From positions 10,329,740 through 10,393,739 of the forward strand of contig CM067314.1 of the NCBI GenBank assembly GCA_034231615.1: a DNA stretch of 64,000 bases, in the 5' to 3' direction. Below the pieces are notes generated by a model. That model saw only the letters and a list, made by a program, of their open reading frames with translations, did no database searches and had not been told where the DNA came from. This document shows positions 22,893-34,489 of the stretch, piece by piece. How positions within the stretch are numbered: position 1 is the first letter of the stretch; every line of letters begins with the position of its first letter. Source of the stretch: Meghimatium bilineatum (lineage: Eukaryota; Mollusca; Gastropoda; Stylommatophora; Philomycidae). The translations under genes and the position numbers were made by a program.

Positions 22893-23125
22893 ATATTGCA
22901 ACCAGTCATACTAAGAACGTGGAGATCCATCCATCATGTAATAGACTATACTAATGACTTATCAATCCATCCATCATGTAATAGGCTATACTAATGACTT
23001 ATCAATCCATCCATCATGTAATAGGCTATACTAAGGACCTATCACTCCATCTATCATGTAATATGCTATATTAAATACCTACCAATCCACCTATCATGTA
23101 ATATGTCATACTAAGAACGTGGAAA
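22893..23125. repeat. 40-bp minisatellite, about 5 copies
   Basis: Unit contains CCATCCATCATGTAATAGGC and TATACTAATGACTTATCAAT. Confidence 0.88.
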
Positions 23126-23224
23126 TATATCTTTCATTGTTAGCGGCAATCATTCTCCAGATTCTATAATATAAATTCGCTCAGTGAGCACCTGTGGTTA
23201 TGCCGATAGCAATAATGACAATAG

Positions 23225-23420
23225 AAAAAAGGTCCAACAAGTTTGGTCGTGGTTAGCTTTGAGAGTGGGGCCTAGCGTGCAGTAATGTTGACCGATTCTT
23301 TCTTGTGGTCAGCTGTGATTGGTGACAGCATACAATAATTTGGACTGATCCTTTCTTTTGGTCAGCTTTGAGATTGATGACCAGCGTGCAGTAACGTGGA
23401 TTAATCCGTTCTTACGGCTG
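23225..23420. repeat. Degenerate repeat of about 60 bp, 3 copies
   Basis: Recurring TGGTCAGCTTTGAGA, CAGCGTGCAGTAA and GACTGATCCTTTCTT blocks in the same order. Confidence 0.6.
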
Positions 23421-24480
23421 GCCCACTAATGGTATGGATACAGACGTACACCATTCAGTGGAAGCGGCAAAACACTGAAATTATTAGTTACCACGGCAGA
23501 AAACAGATGCTTCACGCCACTGTCGCAAACAAAAAGGTGACACAATGAATTTCCGTTCTCTATATTGTATAAAACTGCTAATAATAATAATAATAGTAAT
23601 AAGACCTATAACACGCCAAGTGTGTAGAGGTGTCGCACTGAAGACATCAACACAATTAGTTCTTACCGCATCTCTATCTCCAGCCACCGCCTACTCCTGT
23701 AAGGAGCCTAGCGCCCATTTGAATTGGACCCAGTTCATGACGTTTTATATTATTCTTATGCATCTCATTGGTTAATATTTATATTTTTGGAGTCGCATGC
23801 CTAAAATTAGCCACAGCCGACCAATAGATAACAAGCAAATTGACGCTCACTAGGTTATGTTTACGGTTTAGCTAGCAGGCATTTACTGGAACGAGATGTG
23901 CCTCAGCTTTTCGGAAGATTGTAGAAAACTCATTCCTAGACTATTCTTTGATGTTATTAACCCAGGATTTCTCTTTACCCTCTTAACCTTCCACCCTCAA
24001 CTATTCCGTGCAAAATAATATTAATAAGTGAGTCGTGTTTAGTTACATGTCCAACAACAACCAAGTTTATGCCGTTTCATCACTGCTAAAAGTGGTTAGT
24101 TTTGAGTGACTTTCAAACGCAGATAACATTCTACTGAAAATCCAGCACGGGCGTTATTCTGTTGTAAGAGAGATTTAGTGAGAGTTTGAGAGCAGGCGCT
24201 AAACAGAAATTGGTTCAGGGGATTGCAATTGTTTCTGAATGGTCCAAATGCACAGTTGACGACAGGGTGATTAAATCATATTGATATTGGCTGTCCTAGA
24301 TGCGCTCTACCTCTCAACCATAGAGCCGGAAAACATGCAATATGCATCTGTAATTAATCGATTCGATACCATATGGTATATACCCATATACTTAGTGTAC
24401 CACGTGATATCGCTAATGAGATTTGTTTCATCTTCTGTCTTGGTTTGTGGCTTGGTGTTAATTTTGAATTTTCTATATGA
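23420..24480. other. Intron 1 sequence, mostly unassigned
   Basis: Holds a partial copy of the GAA-tailed SINE (blocks near 23500-23560) and an AAT run near 23580. The rest shows no feature I can support. Confidence 0.4.
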
Positions 24481-24499
24481 TTCTCAAAAATTTAAAGTG

Positions 24500-24800
24500 C
24501 TTATTTGTTTGAAATGTTATTTTTCTTTACATCTGAACGTCTAATTCAAAAAACCTGTTTGAAATGTTATTTTACTTTAAATCTTTGAACGTCCAATTCA
24601 AAAACCTGTTTGAAATGTTATTTTACTTTACACCTAAACGTTCAATTCAAAAACCTGTTTGAAATGTTATTTTACTTTACATCTGAACGTCTAATTCACA
24701 AACCTGTTTATACTATTATCCTTTAGCTTAATTCACAAACCTATTTATACTATTATCCTTTAGCTTAATTCACAAACCTGTTTATACTATTATCCTTCAG
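24500..24800. repeat. Two adjoining minisatellites (about 50 bp and 37 bp)
   Basis: First part: four copies of a unit with CCTGTTTGAAATGTTATTTT and CTTTACATCTGAACG. Second part: three copies of a unit with AATTCACAAACCTGTTTATA and CTATTATCCTTTAGC. They share the AATTCA.AAACCTGTTT segment, so the second probably grew from the end of the first. Confidence 0.85.
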
Positions 24801-25099
24801 CTTCAGTTGAATTGGTATTAAATTCACAACTTAAGTATACATTCAGTATTTTGATAATATCTTGCGTTTTTATTATCAAACATTGGCTAGTGGTTTATCA
24901 TTAATTTTGAAACTGTCCACTTGTTCATATTTTTTGCTGATAATTTCAAATCCCATTACGATTACCGGTTCTAAGATTATGAAACACACTGATTATTCTT
25001 CAGCCACGTCTTAGTAAGTCATCGTCAGATATAATGTTATAATAACTATCTTAACAATTAAAGATAATGAATACAGTTTAATGATTTATTCTATAATGT

Positions 25100-25490
25100 G
25101 CCTTTAAATGTATTCGCAATACGTCTGGAAAGAGAAATAAAGGAATACAGAAAGATCCCACGAATTATCACGGACAGAGAGAAAGAAGAATATTAAAATT
25201 TTGAAATTAGTGAAACTAAATGAAGTGTGGCTTCTAAATACAATCCTTGGAAGGAAGCTGCAGTAGTTTGGGCACTTAAAGAGAGATGAAAGAATCAAAA
25301 AGCTTATTATAGAGGGCAGAGTGCAAGGGGAGAGAAAAAGAGGAAGACCAAGAAGAGGATGGGCCAGCGACGTCGAAGAATGTATACTTACGTCTCTGTT
25401 AAATACAGTCCGAATTTTCCGGGACAGAAAAACGTTCGGAGTATCCACGACGATGGCAACGTTCTGGAAGGAATATGTCACTTGAGATAC
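25100..25490 (+). mobile_element. LINE C-terminus
   Basis: Reads VWLLNTILGRKLQ, FGHLKRDERIKKLIIEGRV, GERKRGRPRRGWASDVEECI and TFWKEYVT, matching the end of the RTE-like family (compare FGHINRH and GKEYVT in the 12-16 kb copy). Frame is mostly open after 25240. Confidence 0.8.
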
Positions 25491-25849
25491 ACACTTGAGA
25501 AAATGTTGACAAATTATTTTGTATATAATATATAACAATATATTGTTATTAACATTCTACTGTCTCTTATTGTAATATGATTGAGGGCTTACAGGATCAT
25601 GACAATGTGGTTTGGCGTCATCTATCGCTGTCCTGGTGGTACAGATATTATCTAATATTTCCTTTTTGATTTACACAACTCTATTGCAGTGAATGTTCTT
25701 AATGGGTATTATTTCTAGTATTAATGTGCCTTTTTATACTTTTTGATGAGTAATTTCTTCTGTTTAATTAGAGATTTCTACATTTTACTGAGTCGTTTCT
25801 TATTTTTAATTAGTGATTTCTACATTTACTGAGTGGTTTATTATTTTGA

Positions 25850-26130
25850 GTCTTCTTCTACTTCTTCTGCGTTCGTTCTCAAACTCCTGCAGATTAGCAG
25901 GATGTAGTCCGGAGAACGGAATGCGTTGTGTCATGGTTTACAGCCTCGCTGTGATATCTGCGCCTTTCTGCCTGACACATCCGACTTCAGCATGGCTTTG
26001 GGTCACTGACCCTATATGGGATGGGACAGCCAACTCCAATATATAACCTCCTTAGCCGCCTCTTACGACATGCATGAAAGGTAAACAGTGTTGCTATTCT
26101 TTGCTCCGCTTTTGGGCCCCGGCAATACAC
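25850..26130 (-). mobile_element. GAA-tailed SINE-like element, long copy, antisense
   Basis: Starts with TTCTTCTACTTCTTC (the tail), then TGCGTTCGTTCTCAAACTCC, GGATGTAGTCCGGAGAACGG and GACACATCCGAC. Beyond the usual end it continues with CTTACGACATGCATG, shared with 61890-62110, so the family is at least about 270 bp long. Confidence 0.75.
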
Positions 26131-26344
26131 GGGCGATTTTTAATGAGTGATTCTTTATATTTAATATGGTTAATCATTATTTTGGATAGTGATTTATTGT
26201 TCCTCATTCGTTCTCAGCCTGCTGTTCTGTGGAATAATGCAGTACATAGAACGAAGTGGGTTACATCATGGTTTAAAGCTGCGGTGCGACACGTGCATAT
26301 ATTAGCCTGATATAATTTCCTTACGGATTGCTTATACATACTGA

Positions 26345-26415
26345 AACCACTTGAAACCTTTGTGCACTTTATCTCACAAGTCACTTGAAACCTTTGTGCA
26401 CTTGTATCATACAAG
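26345..26415. repeat. 35-bp tandem duplication
   Basis: Two copies of ACTTGAAACCTTTGTGCACT followed by a TATC..ACAAGT segment. Confidence 0.85.
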
Positions 26416-26658
26416 TCGCAAGAACCCCCACCCCCCTTGCAATTTCCTAATTAAATATGAAGAAATGCTTTAATAGTAATAAGTGCTTTATTAAAATTTC
26501 AGCAGTTGATATTAAATGTAATCTATTCCACGCCACCAGGAGTCGCAACCCACAAATTGGAAGTCGCGATTTAGTGTCTCATCACCTACCTGAAACACAT
26601 GTTTGTACATGAAGATATTATTCATAACCAATTACTGTTTTCATTTTATTTTCTACAG

Positions 26659-26727
26659 AGACAGCAATCATGCAGATCTTATCAGCGTTCAGTTTGTTGC
26701 TACTGTTGTCATGTGTTGTTCTGGTCG
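26659..26727 (+). CDS. Signal-peptide exon of the VWA gene
   Basis: Acceptor TTTTCTACAG ends at 26658; eleven untranslated bases precede ATG at 26670; donor GTGAGT begins at 26728. Translation starts MQILSAFSLLLLLSCVVLV, a textbook hydrophobic signal sequence, and the next exon completes it as ASA before PSS, a good signal peptidase site. Ends in phase 1, matching all following linker exons. This start is chosen because it is the only ATG giving a signal peptide in phase with the downstream exons. Too short to show as an ordinary open frame. Splicing is predicted, not observed. Confidence 0.75.
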
Positions 26728-26774
26728 GTGAGTATACCATCAAGAAACAGGCCATAGTGTCACATATTGCTCGT

Positions 26775-26935
26775 TGAATACAGATGTTTAATCATCTTGA
26801 GAATTGAGATTTTTAAAATCACCTTTAGAATACAGATGTTTGATAATCTTTATAATTTAGATGTTCAATTATCTCTAGAATTCAGATGTTCATCATCTAA
26901 TAAATACAGATGTTTAATCATCTCTAGTAGGTATG
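26775..26935. repeat. Degenerate short tandem repeat
   Basis: Five loose copies of a motif with ACAGATGTTTAATCATCT, separated by AT-rich spacers. Confidence 0.6.
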
Positions 26936-26999
26936 AATTACAGAAACAAAATGTCAACTGACAAGTGATAAGTGGGAAAGGGTAAATCCACTTGACTAA

Positions 27000-27650
27000 T
27001 CATTGGATTATACTTTCCTTACACCTGTTATCTTGTGTTATTGATAAGAGATTTTGGTCGACACGTCAGTTTGTATGTGCTATCACATGTTTTACAAGCT
27101 GCTACCAAAACTGCATTGACAGTTTCCTAAATGCAAGTAATTATCTCTAGGTTCATTCTTCCTTACAGAAATTTAGCTTTAAAAATAAAACCGCTCACCC
27201 CCATTAGACACATCATGTGAATTGACTTAGAAGGTGGTAGCAGATGTGCTGAAGAACACAATATCAAGGAAAGGTTCATTTAATGAAGATGTGTAACACC
27301 TTTGGTTATTCTATCTATTCACTAAAGCCTTTGTTGCCTTCCAGCGTCTGGGCAACGTCCAATTCTTGGGTTATTGAATGGGAAAAATCAGGATCGGTGA
27401 TGATAGTGGTGGTCATCAAATGCTCCAGTAGAGGGAGAAATTGATTGATTTTAGTTGAAAGCAAGAACATGCTTTCATCCATGCATTTATATATATGATA
27501 AATGACTAATTTCTGTTGTCAGATTTTCTACTCTTTTTGCTAGAAGACCGTGTATACTTGATGTGGAATTCTTAGTTTCCTAGTCTGGCTGATAAAACCG
27601 AATATTTATTTGAAATATACCGACCCAAGAAATAGTTTGGCTGATATCAC
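27000..27650. other. Intron 2 sequence, mostly unassigned
   Basis: A block at about 27308-27360 (ATTCACTAAAGCCTTTGTTG) matches the 3' end of the LINE at 21590, so it is a small LINE tail. The rest shows nothing recognisable. Confidence 0.45.
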
Positions 27651-27844
27651 CAAGAACCAAAAAATGTCGAAACCAAAATTAATATTGAGAACTGCAATTT
27701 AGAAGAAGTGATACATTTGGATTATTTAGGAACAAATATAAACAATGCAAGTGACTGAGAAGTTGAGATTAAGAGAAGAACAGAAATCGCGCTGTCAAAA
27801 TTTAAACAGCTAATGAAACTATGACAGGGTACTAACATAAGAAC

Positions 27845-28028
27845 ATACTGCAGTGCCCAGAACTTACCTGGGTAAGAGATACCCGACAAGAACTACTACA
27901 ACCTCTTCCAACTATACACAACACACTCTACACAACTGCACCACTACTGAGGAAAACGTGCATTTGCCAGAAGAGATATGGGTTATCAAGAGCTGTCTGA
28001 TTACAGCGAAAGGGATTAAATCATCATC
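27845..28028 (+). mobile_element. 184-bp inserted element of unknown family
   Basis: Flanked by AACATAAGAAC at 27834-27844 and 28029-28039, a perfect 11-bp target duplication, and it splits the LINE cleanly between KLMKL..GTNIRT and KLCLL. It ends in ATCATCATC, a possible simple 3' tail, and holds the near-palindrome CTTACCTGGGTAAG. No A or B box was recognised, so its class is open: a short SINE or a truncated LINE 3' end. Confidence 0.7.
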
Positions 28029-28319
28029 AACATAAGAACCAAGTTGTGTTTACTACGGACATGTGTGTGTTTGCTGTGACGGCATATGGATGTGAAAAAT
28101 GGACAACTAAATAAAATAGTGGACAAGAGAATAACATCATTTGAATGAACGCGCTATAGAAGGGTTCTGAAAATACCATGAACAGCATGGAAAACACACC
28201 AGGAGGTGTTAGAAACAATTATTCAAATATAGGTTGAATATCTTGACGAGATCACATCATCTTTTAATTGGGGGGGGGGGGAGATTTGGTTGATCAAGAA
28301 CTGAAATATTGTTTACTTG

Positions 28320-28410
28320 AGTTGCAATTCTTCGGTGAGACGATTAATTGAGGCGAGGCAGTGCCGCTAGAACAGACCTGGTTCAATTCCCGTCAGTTGT
28401 AAGAATAATT
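28320..28410 (+). mobile_element. Possible tRNA-derived SINE head
   Basis: GGTTCAATTCCCG is a good B box; upstream GAGGCGAGGCAGTG is only a weak A box. It interrupts the LINE around it. A run of 12 G precedes it at about 28270. Confidence 0.35.
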
Positions 28411-28794
28411 TTCATTATTTCTTCATGTATCTTCCAACTTGAATTTACAATTAACTTCAAGGAAGGGCTGGCTTCTGATCACTATATTAAAGAAAAATCT
28501 ACATTTATTTGGTCACATTAAGAGACATGACGGCATGGAGATAGTGTTACTGGAGGGGATAATAGAAGTCAACAAGGGCACATGTCGTACTAGTCACCGT
28601 CGGACAATAGCCATTCAAGAATGCCTGCGCATATCACTAAAAGAGGCAGGACAACCTTGCTCAAGACCGTGAAGAATCCAAGAGACCCATAGGGAAGACT
28701 ACTTTCTGGAAAGAATATATCACCTGATGATGATGATTATATCACCGTTTATTAATTTGAAGTAGAAAAAGACGAGGCAAGAGGCCTAGCAGAA

Positions 28795-28985
28795 TCACTT
28801 CAACGTACTCGGGTTTACCCATATGTTCTCCTCCCTGTCAATGAGGCTGCACACTACTCGCAAATAGTTTCACTCGTAGCTTGTACCGCCGTTCTTAAAA
28901 CGATCACGATACAATGAGTTGGATTCGAACTCGCGACTTCTTGAGCACAAGGAGCACTGCTACGATCATTACGCTAAAGAGAGAA
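28795..28985 (-). mobile_element. tRNA-derived SINE, family 3, antisense
   Basis: Minus strand has GAGTTCGAATCC (B box) and, upstream, TAGCGTAATGATC (weak A box). The body shares blocks with 6855-7035. Confidence 0.55.
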
Positions 28986-29566
28986 AAATAAACCTCTCCA
29001 GATCAATAGAGTTTTCTGATAGAAACTGTCGCTATATCCGCATATAGGCCTATAACTAATAGCTTCCCAGAAACTATGTCAAAGATTTGTGTTATTATAT
29101 TTTAACCATATCCCCTTTATCGTGTGTCTTTTTAACCATGTCAAAATAAATTTACATTTTTTTTAAAACTTTGTATTAAAAAGGACATCATTATTTGTTT
29201 CAGATTTTTAGAAAAAGTGTTTCAAATTGAACTAATTCTGTGGGTGTACAAAAAAAACATCATCATTGATGCCAGGTTTGGTAACCATCCCTTCCCAACA
29301 ACCCTTGTCAATAGCTCGTCAAGCTTGTCTTACCTTCCCCCCATAACGGTTGCCGAAATATATGGACATCTCCTAGCTAGTATGCGCCCCTGAAACTTAG
29401 AGGCAAAATTGTAATAAATAGACATTTCATATCTATTATGTATAAACACCCATGAAATAGAGAGGCATAATAAAAAAAACCACACAATTGACTGAATGTT
29501 ATATTTTTCTGTTTGTATTTTTTGTGTGCAGCATCGTAATGTGTAAACGTCTTTTTATTTTTCCAG

Positions 29567-29593
29567 CCTCTGCGCCAAGTTCAGATATTGCAG
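29567..29593 (+). CDS. 27-base linker exon of the VWA gene
   Basis: Acceptor TATTTTTCCAG before it, donor GTAAAA after it, phase 1 at both ends. Joined to the previous exon it reads ASAPSSDIA: the AxA completes the signal peptidase site and the mature protein begins at or near PSS. The fit of both splice sites, phase and signal cleavage is the reason for calling so short an exon. Confidence 0.65.
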
Positions 29594-29954
29594 GTAAAAT
29601 ATATATTTGTGTTATGTAAACTATCTTGTATATTTTGACACTATTTCGAACAAATAATGTCTCATTACAGTAGTGCTGTCCTTGTACCGTCACAATATGG
29701 AAAGAAACAAATAATGTATCCTTATAGTAGTGATGTCCTTGTACTGTCATGATGAGGAAATTAAAACTTGAACAGTTAGAACAGAAAAATCATGGGAGAA
29801 ATAGACAGAGGAAGAAAAAGGGTGAAATTTCTGGATGTGTTGTCACTATGGCGCAAAAAAGGTCACAAATTGAACCTATTAACAACACAAGAGCTAGAGA
29901 GATGCGTAGAAGCATGATCACCTACGCCACTCGGTATATCACTTGATTGATTGA

Positions 29955-30830
29955 TACTTTACCAACAGGGTACGGTCTCCGAAACGAAGGTTGACTCAAC
30001 GGATTTCCAATATTTTTTTATTCTTGCTTTGGATGTGCACTCTGTTAGACTGTATTCTATTCATCGCAGGATGTTTCCCCTCAAATCGTATCTCTGCCTA
30101 CATTTTGCTTACCAACTCTTGACTGTACCTTCAAATTGTATCTCTGCCTACATTTTGCTTACCAACTCTTGACTGTACCTTCAAATTGTATCTCTGCCTA
30201 CATTTTGCTTACCAACTCTTGACTGTACCCTCAAATTGTATCTCTGCCTACATTTTGCTTACCAACTCTTGACTGTACCCTCAAATTGTATCTCTGCCTA
30301 CATTTTGCTTACCAACTCTTGACTGTACCTTCAAATTGTATCTCTGCCTACATTTTGCTTACCAACTCTTGACTGTACCTTCAAATTGTATCTCTGCCTA
30401 CATTTTGCTTACCAACTCTTGACTGTACCTTCAAATTGTATCTCTGCCTACATTTTGCTTACCAACTCTTGACTGTACCCTCAAATTGTATCTCTGCCTA
30501 CATTTTGCTTACCAACTCTTGACTGTACCCTCAAATTGTATCTCTGCCTACATTTTGCTTACCAACTCTTGACTGTACCCTCAAATTGTATCTCTGCCTA
30601 CATTTTGCTTACCAACTCTTGACTGTACCCTCAAATTGTATCTCTGCCTACATTTTGCTTACCAACTATTGACTGTACCCTCAAATTCGCTCTTCAACAA
30701 AATGTTGTCTTTTAATATGTCCAAAATATTTTTTTTCCAAAACCTCTTTGTTCGTTTTCTTCCCTTTCCATGAAGTTCTTCCCATTCTTCTATATATCCA
30801 CAACACAAAAATGCATGCATTATGTCTTTT
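29955..30830 (-). mobile_element. LINE C-terminus, antisense, with internal 50-bp array
   Basis: Left of the array lies the 3' end of the family at 43180-43760 (GCACTCTGTTAGACTGTA and related blocks). Right of it the minus strand reads KNILDILKDNILLKSEF, the counterpart of FGHIKRHDTLLKTLLQG. So the array lies inside one LINE copy whose flanks are still in order. Confidence 0.8.
30081..30688. repeat. 50-bp minisatellite, about 12 copies, derived from LINE codons
   Basis: Unit TCAAATTGTATCTCTGCCTA, CATTTTGCTTACCAACTCTT, GACTGTACCT. On the minus strand one unit reads GTVKSW.AKCRQRYNL, matching GKVKGKRARGRQRYEW of the LINE at 43.6 kb. Copies are almost identical. Confidence 0.95.
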
Positions 30831-31750
30831 GTTCGTTCATTTATTTATGATGCCGAGCCCATCAATGCAGAATAGATGTAGCATTCTATAAATCTCGTTT
30901 TTATTCTGTGAGTGATTTGTTTTGATGTTCGTAGTTTCCATGTCATTGAAAGTACTTTTAGTGTTTAATATTATCCTAGATTGTGTTCGCATCTACTATT
31001 ATTTGTTTGCACATATTCAGCCTGCGCTTATTTTAGTGTTCTGTAAAAATTCATTCTTACTTCCCCACATGTAGCACACACGGGGTCAGCCCATCTTGTA
31101 AATGTTATCTAAATAAGATTGCAGTAAAATGTATCATACGCCATTTTCAATGAAATTGTAAAGATTGTGTGACTATGCTTAACATGTTTGAGTAACTTTT
31201 GTAGCATTAAATTTACACAAGTAAACAATACAGATACCTACAAAATATCAATATTAAATATCAAATATCTCAATATCACAGTTTGTGATGAACAATAACA
31301 TGACAAATACAATCTAATTGTTGTTCTTCCGTTGGTAACGCACCACTTTTTAGTGCATCAGAATATAGCAAAATATTACTGGATTTATGGTTTATTAAAT
31401 GTTCGCATGATAGTAAAAAGATTATCCATTAGAAATTGTTCATTAAACAACAACTGTACATTTATATAGAAAGCTAAAATAAATTTAAAAAATATTTGCT
31501 ACACATCCAACGATCACGGTGATTCTGAAATGACTCAAAACGACAGCCTTTTTTTTTATCAAAACGGTTAACTATTCTATCAAAACGGCTTACTTTTCTA
31601 TCAAAAATCACACCTTAACGTAAAATAATTTCGAAAGATGAAAAATCAAACAAACTAATGCACATCTCATATGAGAAGTTCTGACCATTTTAGATGTACA
31701 TAGCATCTCTGTTACAATGTTTCGTAGTACATAAGTACGTTAGTATTGTG
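30830..31750. other. Intron 3 sequence, unassigned
   Basis: AT-rich. Three CTATCAAAACGG-like repeats occur near 31555-31605. Nothing else recognised. Confidence 0.4.
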
Positions 31751-31756
31751 TATAAC

Positions 31757-32277
31757 ACTGACATTAATGTTCCTCTGTAATATACACATCCATTAATGTT
31801 CCTCTGTAATATACATCGACATTAATGTTCCTCTGTAATATACACCGACATTAATGTTCCTCTGTAATATACACCGACATTAATGTTCCTCTGTAATATA
31901 CACATCCATTAATGTTCCTCTGTAATATACATCGACATTAATGTTCCTCTGTAATATACACATCCATTAATGTTCCTCTGTAATATACATCGACATTAAT
32001 GTTCCTCTGTAATATACACCGACATTAATGTTCCTCTGTAATATACACCGACATTAATGTTCCTCTGTAATATACACATCCATTAATGTTCCTCTGTAAT
32101 ATACATCGACATTAATGTTCCTCTGTAATATACACATCCATTAATGTTCCTCTTTAATATACATCGACATTAATGTTCCTCTGTAATATACATCGACATT
32201 AATGTTCCTCTGTAATATACACATCCATTAATGTTCCTCTGTAATATACATCGACGTTAATGTTCCTCCGTAATATG
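31757..32277. repeat. 29-bp minisatellite, about 18 copies
   Basis: Unit CATTAATGTTCCTCTGTAAT then ATACATCGA, with two alternating endings (ACATC and CGACA types) in a mixed order. It ends about 95 bases before the 21-base exon at 32371. Confidence 0.95.
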
Positions 32278-32370
32278 CTATGTCTAAACTGAAACACCTC
32301 TAATATATACGCAAAATAAATATAATGCTTCATTCATACTATACGTATACATTTTGTTCTGTTTTTTCAG

Positions 32371-32391
32371 AGCACACTACTACACAACCAG
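32371..32391 (+). CDS. 21-base Thr-rich microexon of the VWA gene
   Basis: Acceptor GTTTTTTCAG, donor GTTAGT, phase 1 at both ends. Reads EHTTTQP in the continuous frame, a short hydrophilic, Thr-rich linker between the mature N-terminus and VWA 1. Its support is splice sites plus phase only, so it is less sure than the domain exons. Confidence 0.55.
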
Positions 32392-33215
32392 GTTAGTAAT
32401 TTCTTTAGTTGACTATGTGGTTTTATTTACGTTGTACTTTTGTTCGCTGACATCCTCAAATACGAATAATTTGGTCTATTTTCCTATGTGCAGTGGGAGG
32501 TGTGGTTAGTTTAGTTCGTTAAATATACCTCGTATGGAGTGGTACGGTCATTTCAACCGCGGAAAAATTGTTTGGGCAAAATTGTTTGGGCAAAATTGTT
32601 TGATTGGATGACTAAATTCCGGTGTGAATATGTGACTCCCGTTTTTCTTAGGAATGTGACAATATTGGATGCAGATCTGCGTCAAAGTTTTAGATCATTA
32701 TCTTCTTCAATAACAGTTCCCCAAGTATAAAAATCCGATAAATTGTACTTACTGCGCAAAACAAAAATCCAATAGGTAGATCCATGAAAAAGGTAACTTA
32801 GGTTTGCTAACACTAGATAACATACACAATGACAAACACAACTCAACGTTTCGACCAAACGGCCTTTGTCAAGACAGACAGTACACTTAAAACATATAAT
32901 ACAAAGCGAACGGTAATAATATCAACGGTCACATAGGTATGGGAAGTCTGGATTCAGATAAAAATCCGATGCTGTCGACTCGACCAAAGTTATCTACACA
33001 AACGGTTACGTCTGTGGGTCTCACCAATGGCCCCACTAAGCAAACCACACATGCAACAGAACAAAGTAGTTGATGACATGTTGCTATATTGAGATTCACT
33101 TGTTATAGAAGGTTCATGGCACCTCATCTATACAATAATGCTTCTCATGCTTTTTTGTTTTGTTGCAATGTGCTTTGTGATGTGTTATGTGTATATATAC
33201 ATGCACCCATTGTGG

Positions 33216-33355
33216 TTGGGAGGGATTAAGAGATGTACTGCGCAACACTTGGGAGGGATTAAGTGATGTACTGCGCAACACTTGGGAGGGATTCAGAGAT
33301 GTACTACCCAACACTTGGGAGGGATTCAAAGATGTACTGCCCAACAGTTGGGAGA
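33216..33355. repeat. 33-bp minisatellite, about 4 copies
   Basis: Unit GATGTACTGCGCAACACTTG and GGAGGGATTAAGT. It is in frame with a 189-codon open frame (33187-33756), which is not taken as a gene. Confidence 0.9.
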
Positions 33356-33619
33356 AGGAGTCTGACATGACTGTTTTTCCTATGGATGATCCCATCACAG
33401 AGGTTCAGGACGTGACAATCCTTTTGACTCGAACATTTTGTTGCATGCCTGGAGCAATAGAGAAGTTCTGCATAATCATTAGCCAATTGGTGACGGGGAA
33501 TGAGGACTGTCTTGGTTGCAGTGGCTCGGACATCTATACGTGCATAGTTTGCAACCTACCTTCCTGTTCGGTCAAAAGTCCTGAGCCCATGGAGCACTTT
33601 ATTAGCAACCAACCAACCA

Positions 33620-33745
33620 AAGTTATCTGCAGCAAAAATGTTACAAATTCTTTCTCTAATCCTGGTGGAACAATCTGCTATATTGTATCTCGTCCATCTT
33701 ATGATGGTTTCTCCCACGTGTATATCTGCCTACCTCTATGGGAAT
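33620..33745 (-). mobile_element. LINE 3' end, antisense
   Basis: TATCTGCAGC, GGTGGAACAATCTGCTA, CTCGTCCATC and ATCTGCCTACCTCT occur in the same order as in the reverse complement of the LINE at 43.6-43.7 kb. It makes up the last third of the plus-strand 189-codon open frame. Confidence 0.6.
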
Positions 33746-33779
33746 GCCCCACGTGATGTGAGGCCAGTTTCTAATCAAG

Positions 33780-33985
33780 AAGAACCCCACGATCTACGTG
33801 GGAATTTTTTTCAGATCGCAACGGCAACAGCAACAACCAGTCTTAATTGAGTACTGGATTAATCCGGGAAGTAAAGACTGCAAGGAATAGTAGATGGCTA
33901 CCGCACTCATATAGCAGAGCCACTGAAATGTGAGATCGCTAAAATCTCACACCCCTACGGCATTAACATATGCTATGGGTAAACT
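33780..33985 (+). mobile_element. SINE family 1, 5'-damaged copy
   Basis: Has TTTTTCAGATCGCAACGGC, CTGGATTAATCCGGGAAG, the hairpin stem GTGAGAT/ATCTCAC at 33930-33950 and CTACGGCATTAA. The tRNA head is degraded or replaced. Confidence 0.78.
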
Positions 33986-34004
33986 TTAATTTGTACCTTC
34001 AAGT

Positions 34005-34380
34005 AATCTATTGGTTGCTGTTCCAACGAACCATGAGCTCATTCCCTTTGACCCATAAAAGTAATCTATTCAACATGGTTGCATGTCTTTTAATACATTT
34101 AAAATACTTTACTTGTTTGTGAACGTTTTTCTTTAACTCTGTACGTGTGACACGCGTAGCTACGCGTAATACTGGTCTACCTATCACCATTTATCTTCCT
34201 AGTTTACATATAGACCGCGGAAGTATATCATTTTCATATTTTGTGGTTCCCGCTGTTAATGCTATTAGTTCTTTCACCTCATATTGTATGCCGATAAAAG
34301 TGGACTTTGGACGGCAATTTGATTTTAGCCTAAGAAATTCATCTCGTCTGCATTTGTCCGATCGCGAAAGGTAATCAATG
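34005..34380 (-). mobile_element. LINE C-terminus, antisense
   Basis: Minus strand reads HKQVKYFKCIKRHATMLNRL, matching RQIKYFGHIKRHDTLLKTL of the 43.2 kb LINE; earlier parts are decayed. Confidence 0.65.
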
Positions 34381-34489
34381 AATAGCGGTAGTGTTACCTG
34401 CGAATCGTGTGATGCTACTAATGAGGGTGTGAAGAGAATTCTTCACCTCATCACATCTAGTATTTAAGAAATCCAAAAATCCTGCTGAA

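Larger units (their letters stand above)
27660..28735 (+). mobile_element. RTE-like LINE C-terminal fragment with insertions
   Basis: Blocks EEVIHLDYLGTNINNASD, EIKRRTEIALSKFKQLM, then beyond an inserted 184-bp sequence VTAYGCEKWTT, and after a further interruption LLITILKKNLHLFGHIKRHD and a RIYHL end. Same family as 12166-16265. Nested insertion 27845-28028 is defined by an 11-bp duplication. Confidence 0.8.

Noticed and set aside
30081..30688. CRISPR-like regular array (also 57775, 58370, 18890)
   Set aside because: Units are contiguous with no unique spacers, and the genome is eukaryotic; these are minisatellites.
33187..33756. 189-codon open frame as a gene
   Set aside because: Its start is a 33-bp minisatellite and its last third is an antisense LINE 3' end; the middle has no recognised family.
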